Shown: piece by piece, positions 1 through 9,352 of the stretch | Position numbering within the stretch: position 1 is the stretch's first letter | Layout of the letters: the number at the start of each line of letters is the position of its first letter | Assembly: GCF_000317695.1 (NCBI RefSeq) | Contig: NC_019772.1 | Span: 1 to 64,000 of the forward strand | Direction of reading: 5' to 3' | Source: Anabaena cylindrica PCC 7122 | GTDB lineage: Bacteria; Cyanobacteriota; Cyanobacteriia; Cyanobacteriales; Nostocaceae | Length of the DNA stretch: 64,000 nt | Notes under the pieces: model-generated | Database searches by the model: none | Told to the model about the DNA's origin: nothing | The model's input: the letters and a program-made list of their open reading frames with translations, nothing else | Program-made: the position numbers and the translations under genes

Positions 1-120
1 CTTCCATTTCACTTGCTTTCAATCAACACGATTCAATGAAACTTAGAACATGACAATGGTTAGAGCAAATGTATCCTCAGTCTCGAACTTCTAGTTTTAA
101 ACTGAGGATTTTTGGTAACT

Positions 121-816
121 TTAAAACAAATCCATTTGTACAGATGAATTGGAGGAAGATTCAGGAGGAGGAGTATTTTCAATTGAGTCTATCTTAGACT
201 TAGAATTAACACGACGTTTCCCCCATCCTTCTTGTGCTGCGTGTTTAACTATGCTGCGGCGAATTGACTGACTAATATCGTGAAAATCGTTCTTTACCTG
301 CTGAAAATGAATGATGGATTTATTGCTAGTATCACTCGTATTACCATCAATAAATTCATAAAAACTCTGGCAATCTTTTGGTAATTTATTGTATTTAGTT
401 AAAACTTCATTCCCTACCCAAAGATAAAGGTCAGCGTAATCTCGATGTAAAGGTGCTTCGTAACTTGCAGGCATCATGTAAGTGAGAACTTCTGTAGCTG
501 TGGCATATTCACCAACTTGATTTTGTTCATACTCATTGCAAATTAGTTCTAATCTGTCTTGAATACAAGCAAACTTCAGCCATTGAGGAATTGTATCACT
601 CCAAGCATTACCATGAATAACCAATGGACCTGCCAGATAGCGAATATGGTGTATGGAAAATTCGGCTATTTCTAATAGAGTTGCTAACAATTCTTTAGGA
701 GTATTTAAACTAGCGAGAATTTGCAGCATTTTCAAGGTGTTGTCTGGCAGTTTAGTATTTTTATGATTATTGATTTCTGCCATTACTTCGGGTGGAATCA
801 AGTTGATTTGTGCCAT
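121..816 (-). CDS. Hypothetical protein with C-terminal clamp-binding-like peptide
   Basis: I do not recognise the family. The protein is soluble, with no signal peptide or membrane segment. Its last five residues are QMDLF, which fits the bacterial sliding-clamp-binding consensus Q-x-(S/D)-L-F; such peptides usually sit at a C-terminus or on a flexible loop, and here a Ser/Pro/Asn-rich linker precedes it. A clamp gene (dnaN) lies about 25 kb away on the same DNA. An in-frame TTG at 855 could add 13 residues, but the ATG at 816 has a purine-rich GAGAAG about 5 nt upstream and is preferred. Inference: a replication- or repair-associated protein of the element. Function unknown. Confidence 0.7.
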   Translation of the reverse strand: MAQINLIPPEVMAEINNHKNTKLPDNTLKMLQILASLNTPKELLATLLEIAEFSIHHIRYLAGPLVIHGNAWSDTIPQWLKFACIQDRLELICNEYEQNQVGEYATATEVLTYMMPASYEAPLHRDYADLYLWVGNEVLTKYNKLPKDCQSFYEFIDGNTSDTSNKSIIHFQQVKNDFHDISQSIRRSIVKHAAQEGWGKRRVNSKSKIDSIENTPPPESSSNSSVQMDLF

Positions 817-944
817 TTGTCTTCTCGATATGAGCGCATCACCAAAAATAGCCAATAGGCTAATACATAATTAGCCAATCGGTTAGTGCTGTTAATCAAT
901 CAATTTTTTATGCTGGTATTAATACAGTTTTTCAGGTCATACCA

Positions 945-1253
945 ATGAATCAAGAACCCGCATTAAATCAAAACTCTGAGGATGAAAATAATCGTCAGAT
1001 TAAGTCTGCCAAGGGTTATCAATCGCATGGTTATAGCCTTGAGGAATCAAGTTATGAGGATCAAAATAATCCCTGGACAACAGACAGATTTGAAGATGGT
1101 TATCAAGAAAATGTTTTTGAAATTAACTTTGGCGATACACCCTATACTGAATCAGCAGCTAATCCCAATCCAAAATTACCAGGATATGGATCTGGTTCAG
1201 GTTATAAGTCTAAGAAAAGTCAGCAGTCAACATCCCCAGAATTAGAGTTGTAA
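945..1253 (+). CDS. Small hydrophilic hypothetical protein
   Basis: A 102-residue, polar, probably disordered protein rich in Asn, Glu, Ser and Gly, with no recognisable domain. It starts at an ATG and is divergent from the gene at 121-816, with about 130 bp between them. Codon use fits its neighbours, and it stands alone before the larger secreted protein at 1503. A second ORF in an overlapping frame (982-1245) is basic and looks like a shadow. No function can be assigned. Confidence 0.55.
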   Translation: MNQEPALNQNSEDENNRQIKSAKGYQSHGYSLEESSYEDQNNPWTTDRFEDGYQENVFEINFGDTPYTESAANPNPKLPGYGSGSGYKSKKSQQSTSPELEL

Positions 1254-1502
1254 ATCGTAATAATTCAGGAATCAGGAATGCGATTTATAAATCATATTTT
1301 CATTGATATGTACACCCCAAAGTGAAACAAACACGGACTCAGTACTATTCGATTAAGCCTTTTTTTGGCATTATAGACGACGATATTTCAAGGGGTTTAG
1401 TCTACTTTATTTCCTTAACCGATTCGTATTGAATCTAGACTTGATTCAAGAAAATACTTGATTGATTGGGGTGTAGTTGTCGTCATTTAAAAACCTGGAA
1501 TT

Positions 1503-3473
1503 ATGAACAATTCAAAAAGATGGATATTTTTGCTCATTGTCATCAGTTTTATGATCTACAGTGTTACTGTGCAAGCTGCTAACAGTACATTGAATAATCG
1601 CAATCTGCCCACTCGAATTGTAGAAGTTGCTAATAGTCAATCTCGATTACCTGCTAACAAACTTTTGTTGCCAGACTGGAATCGCATTTCTCTTAATCAA
1701 CTACCAGGTATCAGTCAATCGGGGGCAATTGATGGTAGTCCCTATAGCCAAACTTTAGGTTATGATTTGAGTCGGACTTGGACTGTAGGAATGACTCCTG
1801 ATCAATATTTGAAGTTAGGAGATATCAGTGAAGCCTTGCAAACAGAAAAGTTTTCTTTGCAAGCTATTGGAGATATCACATCTATTGATTTAAACAAGAT
1901 TGCTTTGAGTGAATTTCCTTTAATTGCAGAACAAACATTGAGTCATTTAGCTAAAGTTGTTCCTCAATTAGCTCAAACACCAGTGAAAGATATTCAACCT
2001 GTTGCTACTTTACTGAAAACTCAAGGAATTGAAGCATCGAATTTAACATTAGCTCAGGTGTTAACACAATATGAAGTTGGGAACATCAAGCTGGGAGAAA
2101 TTGACTTGTCAAAGTTTTCGCTGACTTCAATTCCTAATTTAGAAACAGTACCTATGCAAGATTTTACAAATTGGATGAATAGCTTTGTCAAAAACATTCC
2201 AGGACTAGGACAAGTACCTTTAAGATTGATGCCTAATCCTATCAATGAAATTGGTAATTTAGTCATGCGAATTGATGCAGTTTATGGAATAGCAGAAAAT
2301 CACCGTAACAATACAATTTCTGGTTCAGATGTGCAAGGTTTTTCTGTACCCTGTACTCAAAAAGACTGTGCTTATTTAGAACTAGATGATTTGGAAAATG
2401 TAGGGAAGAGCGATGCCTACGGCGAGCGAAGCTATCGCTTGTCTTTAGAAGGTAAGCAATGGATATCCGGTAAATACCAGGAAGTTGAGGGAGGTTGGGG
2501 GATACTCAAAGCAGTTAACAATGGACGAGAACCAACGGGACGTTTACCCTTTGGCAAAGCTTTTAAAGTTGTGGTCATGGAAACAGATGAAACCGCAGAT
2601 ACAGTTGATACGGCTTTATACTTTCGGTTCTGCGCTTGGAAGATGGGCTGCTCACCTTATTTTATCGGACCGATTCCTTTTTTCAGCTATCAGGTGAATG
2701 CGCTGATGTTTGTAGGTAATTTGGACAACCAAAGTGAGCAGAGTGTCAGTGGTGCCAGTGTTAATACTACTTCTACACCAACGGGTGCAAATAGAGAGGT
2801 GAAAGGTAATCCTAGTCAAAGTAGCATAGCGACAAATCAAATTAATCCTTGCACATTTACCCGTGCTAATCGCTCAATTGTCAGTCAATCTTTTTACGGT
2901 GTTAATTTGCCATTACTAGGAAACGCCATTGCCGAAATTGAAAGTGCTGGTGGTGGGGATTATCAAGCTGTTGGTGTGCATACCTGTGCTGATGGGGGTT
3001 TAAATTGTGGTCGAGGACTGGGACGGTATCAGTTCATGAGTTACAACCCCTATGCAGTGCGGTTAATCGCTGCCAAGTCTGGAGGAGAAGAGTTTCTTGA
3101 GCGAGTTAAACAAGGTTATCAACCTACTGAAGCTGAATTATTTGAGTTTTTTCCTCCTGCGGATCAGGATAGGGCATTTATGGCTGATATCGCCAATAAA
3201 ATTCAAGTAACTCAAACGGAAATTGACCCGATTACAGGACAATCATTCACTGGTGAACGGCTGATTGAACGAGTAGCTCAAAAGCATTTTGGTGGTGATA
3301 ATAGCAAAGTTGATGCTAGTAGTTCTGATGTTTTTGGTCGTCTTAGTCTGAAAGATTATGGCAAAACTGCTTTAGCTCTTTATGGCAATAATAACAGTGA
3401 TAATGGAACGTTAACCTGCATTCCTAGTTTAACTTCTCGATACATTAGTAATGCTCAAAACATTGGTAATTAG
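1503..3473 (+). CDS. Secreted protein with C-terminal muramidase/lytic transglycosylase-like domain
   Basis: A 656-residue protein with an N-terminal signal-type hydrophobic segment (about residues 6-25) followed by a predicted exported region. Residues about 90-260 contain loosely repeated segments of the type D-L-x-x-F-x-L-x-x-I-P. The C-terminal part (about 470-656) resembles a lysozyme/lytic-transglycosylase fold: an AIAEIESAGGGDYQAVG stretch with a candidate catalytic Glu, then GRGLGRYQFMSYNPYA. Such enzymes cut peptidoglycan and often accompany type IV secretion. A coupling ATPase lies about 3.6 kb downstream and a membrane-anchored protein follows directly, so a role in conjugative transfer is inferred. 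A short palindromic repeat (2410-2438) lies inside the gene and stays in frame. Confidence 0.65.
   Translation: MNNSKRWIFLLIVISFMIYSVTVQAANSTLNNRNLPTRIVEVANSQSRLPANKLLLPDWNRISLNQLPGISQSGAIDGSPYSQTLGYDLSRTWTVGMTPDQYLKLGDISEALQTEKFSLQAIGDITSIDLNKIALSEFPLIAEQTLSHLAKVVPQLAQTPVKDIQPVATLLKTQGIEASNLTLAQVLTQYEVGNIKLGEIDLSKFSLTSIPNLETVPMQDFTNWMNSFVKNIPGLGQVPLRLMPNPINEIGNLVMRIDAVYGIAENHRNNTISGSDVQGFSVPCTQKDCAYLELDDLENVGKSDAYGERSYRLSLEGKQWISGKYQEVEGGWGILKAVNNGREPTGRLPFGKAFKVVVMETDETADTVDTALYFRFCAWKMGCSPYFIGPIPFFSYQVNALMFVGNLDNQSEQSVSGASVNTTSTPTGANREVKGNPSQSSIATNQINPCTFTRANRSIVSQSFYGVNLPLLGNAIAEIESAGGGDYQAVGVHTCADGGLNCGRGLGRYQFMSYNPYAVRLIAAKSGGEEFLERVKQGYQPTEAELFEFFPPADQDRAFMADIANKIQVTQTEIDPITGQSFTGERLIERVAQKHFGGDNSKVDASSSDVFGRLSLKDYGKTALALYGNNNSDNGTLTCIPSLTSRYISNAQNIGN
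2410..2438. repeat. REP-like short palindromic repeat inside a CDS
   Basis: A GC-rich segment beginning GCGATGCCTACGGCG and ending AGCTATCGC with self-complementary ends (GCGAT/ATCGC). Related GCGATGCC/GGCATCGC segments occur at about 30,054 and 61,386 in this window. Here it is read through in frame and encodes SDAYGERSYR. Confidence 0.6.
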
Positions 3474-3624
3474 AAGTACGAAATACAGCAGGAGTCAGGA
3501 GTGAAAGCCACTTATAACAATTGTGGCTATTGTTATAGCTTATCACAACAAATAAATTCGTTTGATTCCTCTTTCCTTTAAGCTCTCAAAAGTTGCAAGT
3601 TACATATTTACAAGCGTAGTTTTT

Positions 3625-4353
3625 ATGACTAATTTATCTACAACCTCTATATCTTCCGACCCACAGACAAAGAATTTTTCTGATACTGACTTGCATTCAA
3701 AAAAGCAATTTGAGCAAGTAACAGCAGACAAGTTAGTGTCTTCTTTGTCTGCCTCTTCTACTCAATCTCAATCACTAAAAACAACAGGATATCAATTACC
3801 AGAACCTCCTATGAGAATACGTTATGGAGTACATTGGTTTCGTGTTGGTTTAAGTATCTTTTTACTGCTTTCTGTTCTCTGCGGTTTAGGAGGATGTAGT
3901 TTGAATGCAGCAACTGTGACTTGGCACAAAGCTGTTAATCTTGTTTCTAGTTCTGTAGTGGAACAGGTAATTGTAGAAAATACAGACTTGAATCCTCAAG
4001 CATCTGTTGACAATATACTGGCTGTAAATGTGGCAGGAAAAGACGGGAAGCTGACAATTTTCAACTTTAATACTCCAGATGTTTGTGGTACTTTGGGTTG
4101 TCTGTATGCTGGTTATTGGTTCAAACCAAATCAACCAATAATTCAGGTATTCTTGAGTTATTTAAATCCTACATTACCCCCAGGAAAGCAATTATTAGCA
4201 GTAGGAGAAAATCGGTATCAGGCTTTACCTTGTATTAAAGTATTGCAAACAGAAAAACAGCAATTACGACAATTGAACTTTTGTTTTAACAGTAATCGTT
4301 ATCAACTTGCCGATAGTCAACTTTTGGCTACCATGAATAAATCACCCAAATAA
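3625..4353 (+). CDS. Membrane-anchored hypothetical protein
   Basis: Family not recognised. The N-terminal ~70 residues are Ser/Thr-rich and probably disordered. They are followed by one strong hydrophobic segment (FLLLSVLCGLGGC) with a lipobox-like LGGC, then a ~150-residue extracytoplasmic-looking domain with a CGTLGC motif and two more cysteines. An in-frame TTG at 3562 would give a longer protein, but the ATG at 3625 is preferred. The gene lies 150 bp downstream of the muramidase-like gene on the same strand, which suggests the two work together at the envelope, possibly in DNA transfer. Confidence 0.55.
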   Translation: MTNLSTTSISSDPQTKNFSDTDLHSKKQFEQVTADKLVSSLSASSTQSQSLKTTGYQLPEPPMRIRYGVHWFRVGLSIFLLLSVLCGLGGCSLNAATVTWHKAVNLVSSSVVEQVIVENTDLNPQASVDNILAVNVAGKDGKLTIFNFNTPDVCGTLGCLYAGYWFKPNQPIIQVFLSYLNPTLPPGKQLLAVGENRYQALPCIKVLQTEKQQLRQLNFCFNSNRYQLADSQLLATMNKSPK

Positions 4354-4429
4354 CAGTTTTGATTAGTCAATAAGTACCAATAAAACAATAAGTTAACAAC
4401 AATAATGCCTAAACTTTTTAGTGAGAAAC

Positions 4430-4454
4430 CTGCCATAGTGTTTGACTACGGCAG
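4430..4454. terminator. Candidate bidirectional terminator hairpin
   Basis: Arms CTGCCATAG (4430-4438) and CTACGGCAG (4446-4454) form a nine-base stem with one mismatch and a seven-base loop, followed by ATTTTATG. It lies between two convergent genes ending at 4353 and 4492. Confidence 0.45.
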
Positions 4455-4491
4455 ATTTTATGTTCAACCCAGGTAATTTGATAACATTCAA

Positions 4492-5580
4492 CTATTCGTC
4501 ATCATCGTCAAATTCAAAATCATCATCGTCCAAATCGGTTTCTAAATCGTCGTCTTCATCAAGGAAATCGTCATCTTCAATTACTTGAATTTTCCGAGGT
4601 GGTTTAGTTGCTGGTTTAGATTTACGGACAGTTTGAGTTTTACCCTTATTCTTATTCTTGTTTGGTGGTAAAACTTCCACCTCTACAGATACTGATTCTC
4701 CAGGGTTAGCAGGTAGAGATTGTGGTTCATTGAAACCAGCGATAGCATCATGTTGTTGCCAAATTAAACTTTTAGCTGTGGTTTTACCTAAATACAGTTG
4801 GGGGAAATTATCAACTGTGGGTTTAGTGTAGGCTACAGTTTTGCAACAGTTATGTTTATTCTTACCTTCACCTTCTTTAATGGCTCTAAACTCAATTTCT
4901 AGCACCCCTAAACTCCGCCATTTATCACTTTTACCGCTAAATGGTACTTGGAAATAATCAGCAAAGGTTTTCTCTAATGAACGATAAAACTCTTCACGGA
5001 CTGATTTAAAACTCCAGAGAGCTACATTTTTGAACCGGACAACAACAGGAGTAGTATGTAATGGTTGATTCTTGTCATCCAGAAACATAATTGCGTGTTC
5101 TGAACAGACATCCATTGTTCTTTTATCAAGACTATGCCTGTAGTCATCATAAAGTCCAACAAACGAACCACCCACATCTTCAACATCTGATTTATAGCGG
5201 ATATATTCTGGTGCAAAAGCTAAAACCAGTAACCGACCTTCAGTAATTAATAGTCCGGTGACATCTTCAGTTAAAGTGACAGTAGTTAAATCATCTTCTT
5301 CAGGCATTTCTAGCCAACCAGCTTTTTCTAACTGGTCTTCTGGAATCAATAGTCCAGCAGGTTTATCATTAACGACAATGCCATAGGGGAGAAGCGGTTT
5401 ACGGACTTGGTTATAATGATCATTGAAGAGTTCTGGGTCTATTTCAAATTCGGTTTCTTCAAAGTCATAATCATCAGGTTCAGTTAGTCTGGCTTTGGTA
5501 GTTTTAGGTTTAGTAGCAGCAGTTTTGGGAGGAGATTGATGGGGGTGTTTAGAGTTGTTTGTAGTTCTTGATTTAACCAT
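4492..5580 (-). CDS. Hypothetical protein with strongly acidic C-terminal tail (DUF5895-like)
   Basis: A 362-residue protein. The central ~250 residues (about 45-295) look like one folded domain. Before it lies a basic Pro/Lys/Thr-rich start, and after it a Lys/Pro-rich linker ending in about 30 residues that are almost all Asp and Glu with a few Phe and Leu. From memory the core matches a cyanobacterial family called DUF5895; a profile search would confirm this. The acidic tail is reminiscent of those on single-strand DNA-binding proteins, so a nucleic-acid-related role is possible but unproven. It is divergent from the Rpn nuclease at 5732, with a 150-bp spacer. Confidence 0.6.
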   Translation of the reverse strand: MVKSRTTNNSKHPHQSPPKTAATKPKTTKARLTEPDDYDFEETEFEIDPELFNDHYNQVRKPLLPYGIVVNDKPAGLLIPEDQLEKAGWLEMPEEDDLTTVTLTEDVTGLLITEGRLLVLAFAPEYIRYKSDVEDVGGSFVGLYDDYRHSLDKRTMDVCSEHAIMFLDDKNQPLHTTPVVVRFKNVALWSFKSVREEFYRSLEKTFADYFQVPFSGKSDKWRSLGVLEIEFRAIKEGEGKNKHNCCKTVAYTKPTVDNFPQLYLGKTTAKSLIWQQHDAIAGFNEPQSLPANPGESVSVEVEVLPPNKNKNKGKTQTVRKSKPATKPPRKIQVIEDDDFLDEDDDLETDLDDDDFEFDDDDE

Positions 5581-5731
5581 TGGACTGCATAAATATGATT
5601 GTCCAAAGTCTGAGGCGTTAGCCTCTAAATTTAGTATAAATTAACTATTTTAGGCTAGAATGTTGGGTAGATATTAACAAATCAAAGTAAAGAAACTGAG
5701 GGTGCAATAACTATTCTTAGCAGAGCGTTTT

Positions 5732-6673
5732 ATGACCAAAAATGAAATCACTGCCAATTATGACGAATCCTGGAAAGAAGCATTAAACGAATATTTTGAT
5801 AGTTTCTTATCCTTTTTCTTTCCTGTGGCTTACGAAGCAATTGATTGGACAAAACCACCGGAATCACTAGACAAAGAACTGCAACAAATTACAGCTTCAT
5901 CAGAAACTGAAAAACGGATTGTAGATAAACTGTACAAAGTTTGGTTATTGGATAAAACACAAGCATGGATTCTAATTCATATTGAAGTCCAAAGTAATTA
6001 TGATGTTGACTTCCAAGAAAGGATGTACACTTATAATTACCGAGCTTTTGACCTGTATCATAAATTTGTGGTGGGTCTGGCGATTTTAGGAGACACAAGT
6101 TCCACTTGGCGACCTAACAGTTATCATCAAGCTATGTTAGATTGCGAATTAAGTTTGAAGTTCCCCATTGCTAAACTCCTAGACTATGAATCACGGTGGA
6201 CTGAATTAGAATCTAATCCTAATCCTTTTGCTATCATAGTAATGGCGCATTTAAAAACCAAAGCCACCACGGGGAATTTATCAGAACGTGAGCAATGGAA
6301 ATGGGTATTAATTAGAGGACTTTATGAACGAGGCTTAACAAGAGAACAAATTGTTAAACTTTTTAAAATCATTGATAAAATGATGACATTACCCAAAGAA
6401 TTGCAACGAGGATTAGTAACTAAAATCAAACATTTAGAGGAGGAAAAGCAAATGCCTTTCATTAGTCCAACAGAAGAATTAGCAATGGAACGCGGTGAAC
6501 AACAACTAATTATCCGGCAACTAAATCGGCGAATTGGTGGAATTGAATCATCATTCATTGAGACAATTCGGACATTAACAATTGAGCAATTAGAATTACT
6601 CGGTGAAGCACTCTTAGATTTCTCCTCTGTTACTGATTTAGAAGAATGGTTACAAAATAAACCAGAGTCTTAG
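5732..6673 (+). CDS. Rpn-family PD-(D/E)XK nuclease/putative transposase with DUF4351 tail
   Basis: A 313-residue protein of the Rpn/PDDEXK_2 family (recombination-promoting nuclease, once called putative transposase), abundant in cyanobacteria. The nuclease core covers about residues 25-130: SLDKELQQI supplies the acidic residue and ILIHIEVQS the E-x-Q version of the E-x-K motif. The last ~55 residues (QLNRRIGGIESSF to FSSVTDLEEWL) fit DUF4351, often fused to this nuclease. The family is linked to DNA cleavage and RecA-independent recombination. A related copy without a clear DUF4351 tail lies inside the cas block at 50,025. Confidence 0.85.
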   Translation: MTKNEITANYDESWKEALNEYFDSFLSFFFPVAYEAIDWTKPPESLDKELQQITASSETEKRIVDKLYKVWLLDKTQAWILIHIEVQSNYDVDFQERMYTYNYRAFDLYHKFVVGLAILGDTSSTWRPNSYHQAMLDCELSLKFPIAKLLDYESRWTELESNPNPFAIIVMAHLKTKATTGNLSEREQWKWVLIRGLYERGLTREQIVKLFKIIDKMMTLPKELQRGLVTKIKHLEEEKQMPFISPTEELAMERGEQQLIIRQLNRRIGGIESSFIETIRTLTIEQLELLGEALLDFSSVTDLEEWLQNKPES

Positions 6674-7097
6674 ATTAAGTAAAAACCCCACTTTTCATTA
6701 ACTACTGTGGGGTAACATTGACAACTTCTCACTGGAATCTGGGATTTTTGGGGGAAAATAAAATATTAAATGAGCGATACCTATACCTACAGTCCGGTAA
6801 GGAATACGGTCAGCGTAGCGATAGCAAATCGCTGCTGCAAGCAGTTCGCTTGCTAGGATTTAAATATTTAGCTTTATTTACGCAGAATATTCCTTTTTCT
6901 CATCTTCCCTACTATTGACACCTCAAAATTTTTGGGCGTTCCGTGAGCGTCAGCCAAACGGATTTTTAGGTGTCAATTCTGGGTTTTTCAGCTAATCTTC
7001 TCATAAAAAATCATTCCTATAAAAAAATATCCAGAAGGTCAATTCCCTAACTTTGACTTGGTAACTAAAATTGCTGGTAAACGTATATTCAATCGCT
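6674..7097. other. Intergenic region with short repeats
   Basis: No convincing gene. ACCCCAC (6685-6691) and GTGGGGT (6707-6713) form a possible weak terminator after the Rpn gene, without a T-run. A GC-richer stretch at about 6780-6860 carries short imperfect palindromes (GCGATAGCAAATCGC, CTGCAAGCAG). Around 6915-6980 the octamers TGACACCT and AGGTGTCA face each other. A 66-codon ORF crosses this region but is mostly made of the palindromic segments. Confidence 0.5.
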
Positions 7098-8963
7098 ATG
7101 AACCTTTACCAGAAAAATCTACCAAACAGCCATATCACTGCTAACTCGACATTAATTGAAGTCTCAACTTACCAACCAACACTAGCCAATATTGACTTCG
7201 GTAAATTCTTTCAACAGTACAACAACCCCCAAGGTTGGACAATGATGGCTGGACTGTTGGTAGTTTTAATACTACTGCAAATCAGTGGTACGGGTAAAGG
7301 CAAAATCACCACTGGTACAGTCTGCGGTGTCAGCGAAAAACTAGCAGCCACTAACCTCGCATTTAAGCAAATCCAAGAACACAAACATAATAAAGTTACC
7401 CTGTGGTCTGGTACACCACGTTACTGGGCAAAAGGTAAGTGGCGGGGGTTAATGGCTAACCTGCAAACCATGCTGGGTGCAGCACCTACAGTTTGGTTTC
7501 CTCATGCTGAACGGGGAACACTGGTAATAGGTGCGCCTGGTTCTGGGAAAACTTACTCAACCATTGACCGGATGCTAGAAAGTGCCATGCAGCAAGGGTT
7601 TCCAATTTTACTCTACGACAAGAAGGGCGACCAAATGCGACTCCACGCCCCCCTAGCAGCACGTTATGGCTACAAAGTGCGAGTATTTGCCCCTGGTGAA
7701 GCTTTTAGCGGTGTGATCAATCCCTTGGATTTTATGCGTGATGCACGGGATGGGGTAATGGCTGGGGAAATTGGTCAAGTCATTAACCGCAATGCTGCCA
7801 GTGGCGGTAAAAGTGACGAGTTCTTTGCTAAAGCTGGGGATTTGTTAGCAAAAGCATTATTACAGTTAGTCAAGGGTTCACCCTACCCAGATATGGCCAT
7901 GCTGTATGCGGTGTTGCGGTTGCCAAAATTGGTGCAACGCCTTGATCATGCAGTGCAGTCTAAACGCTTAGATGAATGGGTCGCCACTTCATTTATTCAA
8001 TTTTTGAGTGCTAAGGACGCAGAAAAGACCGTTTCCGGGATTTTAACGACAGCGGCAGGGACTTTCTCATCTTTTATTCAAGCTGATTTGCTACGGGCAT
8101 TCATCGGTAAATCGGATATTCCTACCCAGCTATCAGGTAGAGAAATGGTGGTGTTCAAGCTGGATGATGAACGCCGCAGTGTGGTTGGTCCCCTGTTAGC
8201 AGCTGCGATGCACTTAATGATTGTCGGTAATTTAAGCCGTCCTCGTAAAGACCCGTTGATTATTTCTTTGGATGAATTACCATCAATTAAACTGGATAGG
8301 CTACCACAGTGGATTAATGAATACCGTTCCAATGGTGCTTGTTTTATCTTGGGTATTCAAAGTTTAGAGCAGCTTTACGATATTTATGGGGATAAAATGG
8401 GAAGTGCGATCGCATCAGCTTGTAGTACCCATGTTTTGTTCAATCCTGGTAATTACAAAACGGCTGAGGATTACTCAAAGCGTTACGGCGAAAAGGAAGT
8501 GCTGATTAAAAATCGGACTACTGGGCGAACTCTTGGTGGACAAATGAGCCGTTCCATTAGCTGGAGTGAGAATTTACAAAAAATGCCTGTTATCAGTGCT
8601 GATGAAATTCTCAAGTTTCCCCAAGGTAAATGTGTAATTACCAGTCCTGGTTACAGTTCCGGCGGACAAGCTTCTATTCCCTATCCTTTAATTATTCCTG
8701 TGTCGAAAACAGATGAAAAACGAGCTAAAGAAAGTGAAGCACTTTGGGACACACAAGTTAGATTGGCTTTAGAAAGTCAGGTAACAATTCCTGATCTTAA
8801 AATGTTGACACAGGCATTGTATGACCGCATTGAAGAAGCAGGACGGATGTTGCCATTACCAGATGAAGATGTGGCGACAGTACAGGAATCTAGTAATCAT
8901 CAAGAACCTGATGTTTTGGAGAATTTTACAACACGAGTTTATCAAACTCCAGGGTTACAATGA
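7098..8963 (+). CDS. Type IV coupling protein (VirD4/TraD/TraG-like ATPase)
   Basis: A 621-residue conjugative coupling ATPase, the inner-membrane motor that brings a relaxosome to a type IV secretion channel. There is one N-terminal membrane segment (about residues 44-62, MAGLLVVLILLQ). The Walker A motif GAPGSGKT lies near 145 and the Walker B motif ISLDELPS near 390. The region after it (QWINEYRSNGACFILGIQSLEQL) is the TraM-recognition/TraG-D C-terminal part. An in-frame TTG at 7071 adds nine residues, but the ATG at 7098 is preferred. No relaxase or other channel genes are visible here, so the rest of the machinery would lie outside the window or be missing. Confidence 0.88.
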   Translation: MNLYQKNLPNSHITANSTLIEVSTYQPTLANIDFGKFFQQYNNPQGWTMMAGLLVVLILLQISGTGKGKITTGTVCGVSEKLAATNLAFKQIQEHKHNKVTLWSGTPRYWAKGKWRGLMANLQTMLGAAPTVWFPHAERGTLVIGAPGSGKTYSTIDRMLESAMQQGFPILLYDKKGDQMRLHAPLAARYGYKVRVFAPGEAFSGVINPLDFMRDARDGVMAGEIGQVINRNAASGGKSDEFFAKAGDLLAKALLQLVKGSPYPDMAMLYAVLRLPKLVQRLDHAVQSKRLDEWVATSFIQFLSAKDAEKTVSGILTTAAGTFSSFIQADLLRAFIGKSDIPTQLSGREMVVFKLDDERRSVVGPLLAAAMHLMIVGNLSRPRKDPLIISLDELPSIKLDRLPQWINEYRSNGACFILGIQSLEQLYDIYGDKMGSAIASACSTHVLFNPGNYKTAEDYSKRYGEKEVLIKNRTTGRTLGGQMSRSISWSENLQKMPVISADEILKFPQGKCVITSPGYSSGGQASIPYPLIIPVSKTDEKRAKESEALWDTQVRLALESQVTIPDLKMLTQALYDRIEEAGRMLPLPDEDVATVQESSNHQEPDVLENFTTRVYQTPGLQ

Positions 8964-9022
8964 TAGGAAGCTGGTGGATTTTACAAAGCTATAGGATACT
9001 GTGCCTATTTTTCAACTTTAAT

Positions 9023-9352
9023 CTAAGCAACTCCATATTTGGTATAAGGACGTTTGTAAGGGGGATGCAAGCCTAAAACAATATCTGAAGCTGGAACTCC
9101 TCTTTCCACCAACTCTTGACCAATATCAGCTTCCGTCATATTGTGCTGAATCCAGATTTTGTTATCTTTAATATCTAAATGAATGTAACAGGAATAAATG
9201 CGATTTAAGTCCTGCCAACCAACATCTAGAAGTTGATAGTGGTCATGTTCTGAATCAAAAATGAGTTGACATTCAATATTTGGCTCATTTGGGGTAGCAT
9301 GGGCTGTTAATAATTCTTGGATGATTTGACGATATTTATCTGGTTTTTTCAT
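9023..9352 (-). CDS. xisI: XisI-family protein (fdxN element excision controlling factor)
   Basis: A 109-residue protein matching the XisI family along its length, including YRQIIQELLTAHA near the start and the LGLHPPYKRPYTKYGVA tail. In Anabaena, XisI with XisH controls excision of the fdxN element during heterocyst differentiation; many cyanobacteria carry numerous paralogues of unclear role, normally as xisH-xisI pairs. Here no xisH is adjacent. The start overlaps the stop of the upstream methylase fragment by 4 bp (ATGA), so the two are probably translated together. Confidence 0.85.
   Translation of the reverse strand: MKKPDKYRQIIQELLTAHATPNEPNIECQLIFDSEHDHYQLLDVGWQDLNRIYSCYIHLDIKDNKIWIQHNMTEADIGQELVERGVPASDIVLGLHPPYKRPYTKYGVA

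Noticed and set aside
982..1245. 87-residue ORF overlapping the 945-1253 gene
   Set aside because: Out-of-frame shadow with basic, low-information sequence.
6718..6918. 66-residue ORF after the Rpn gene
   Set aside because: It runs through a palindromic repeat cluster and has no recognisable domain; likely non-coding.
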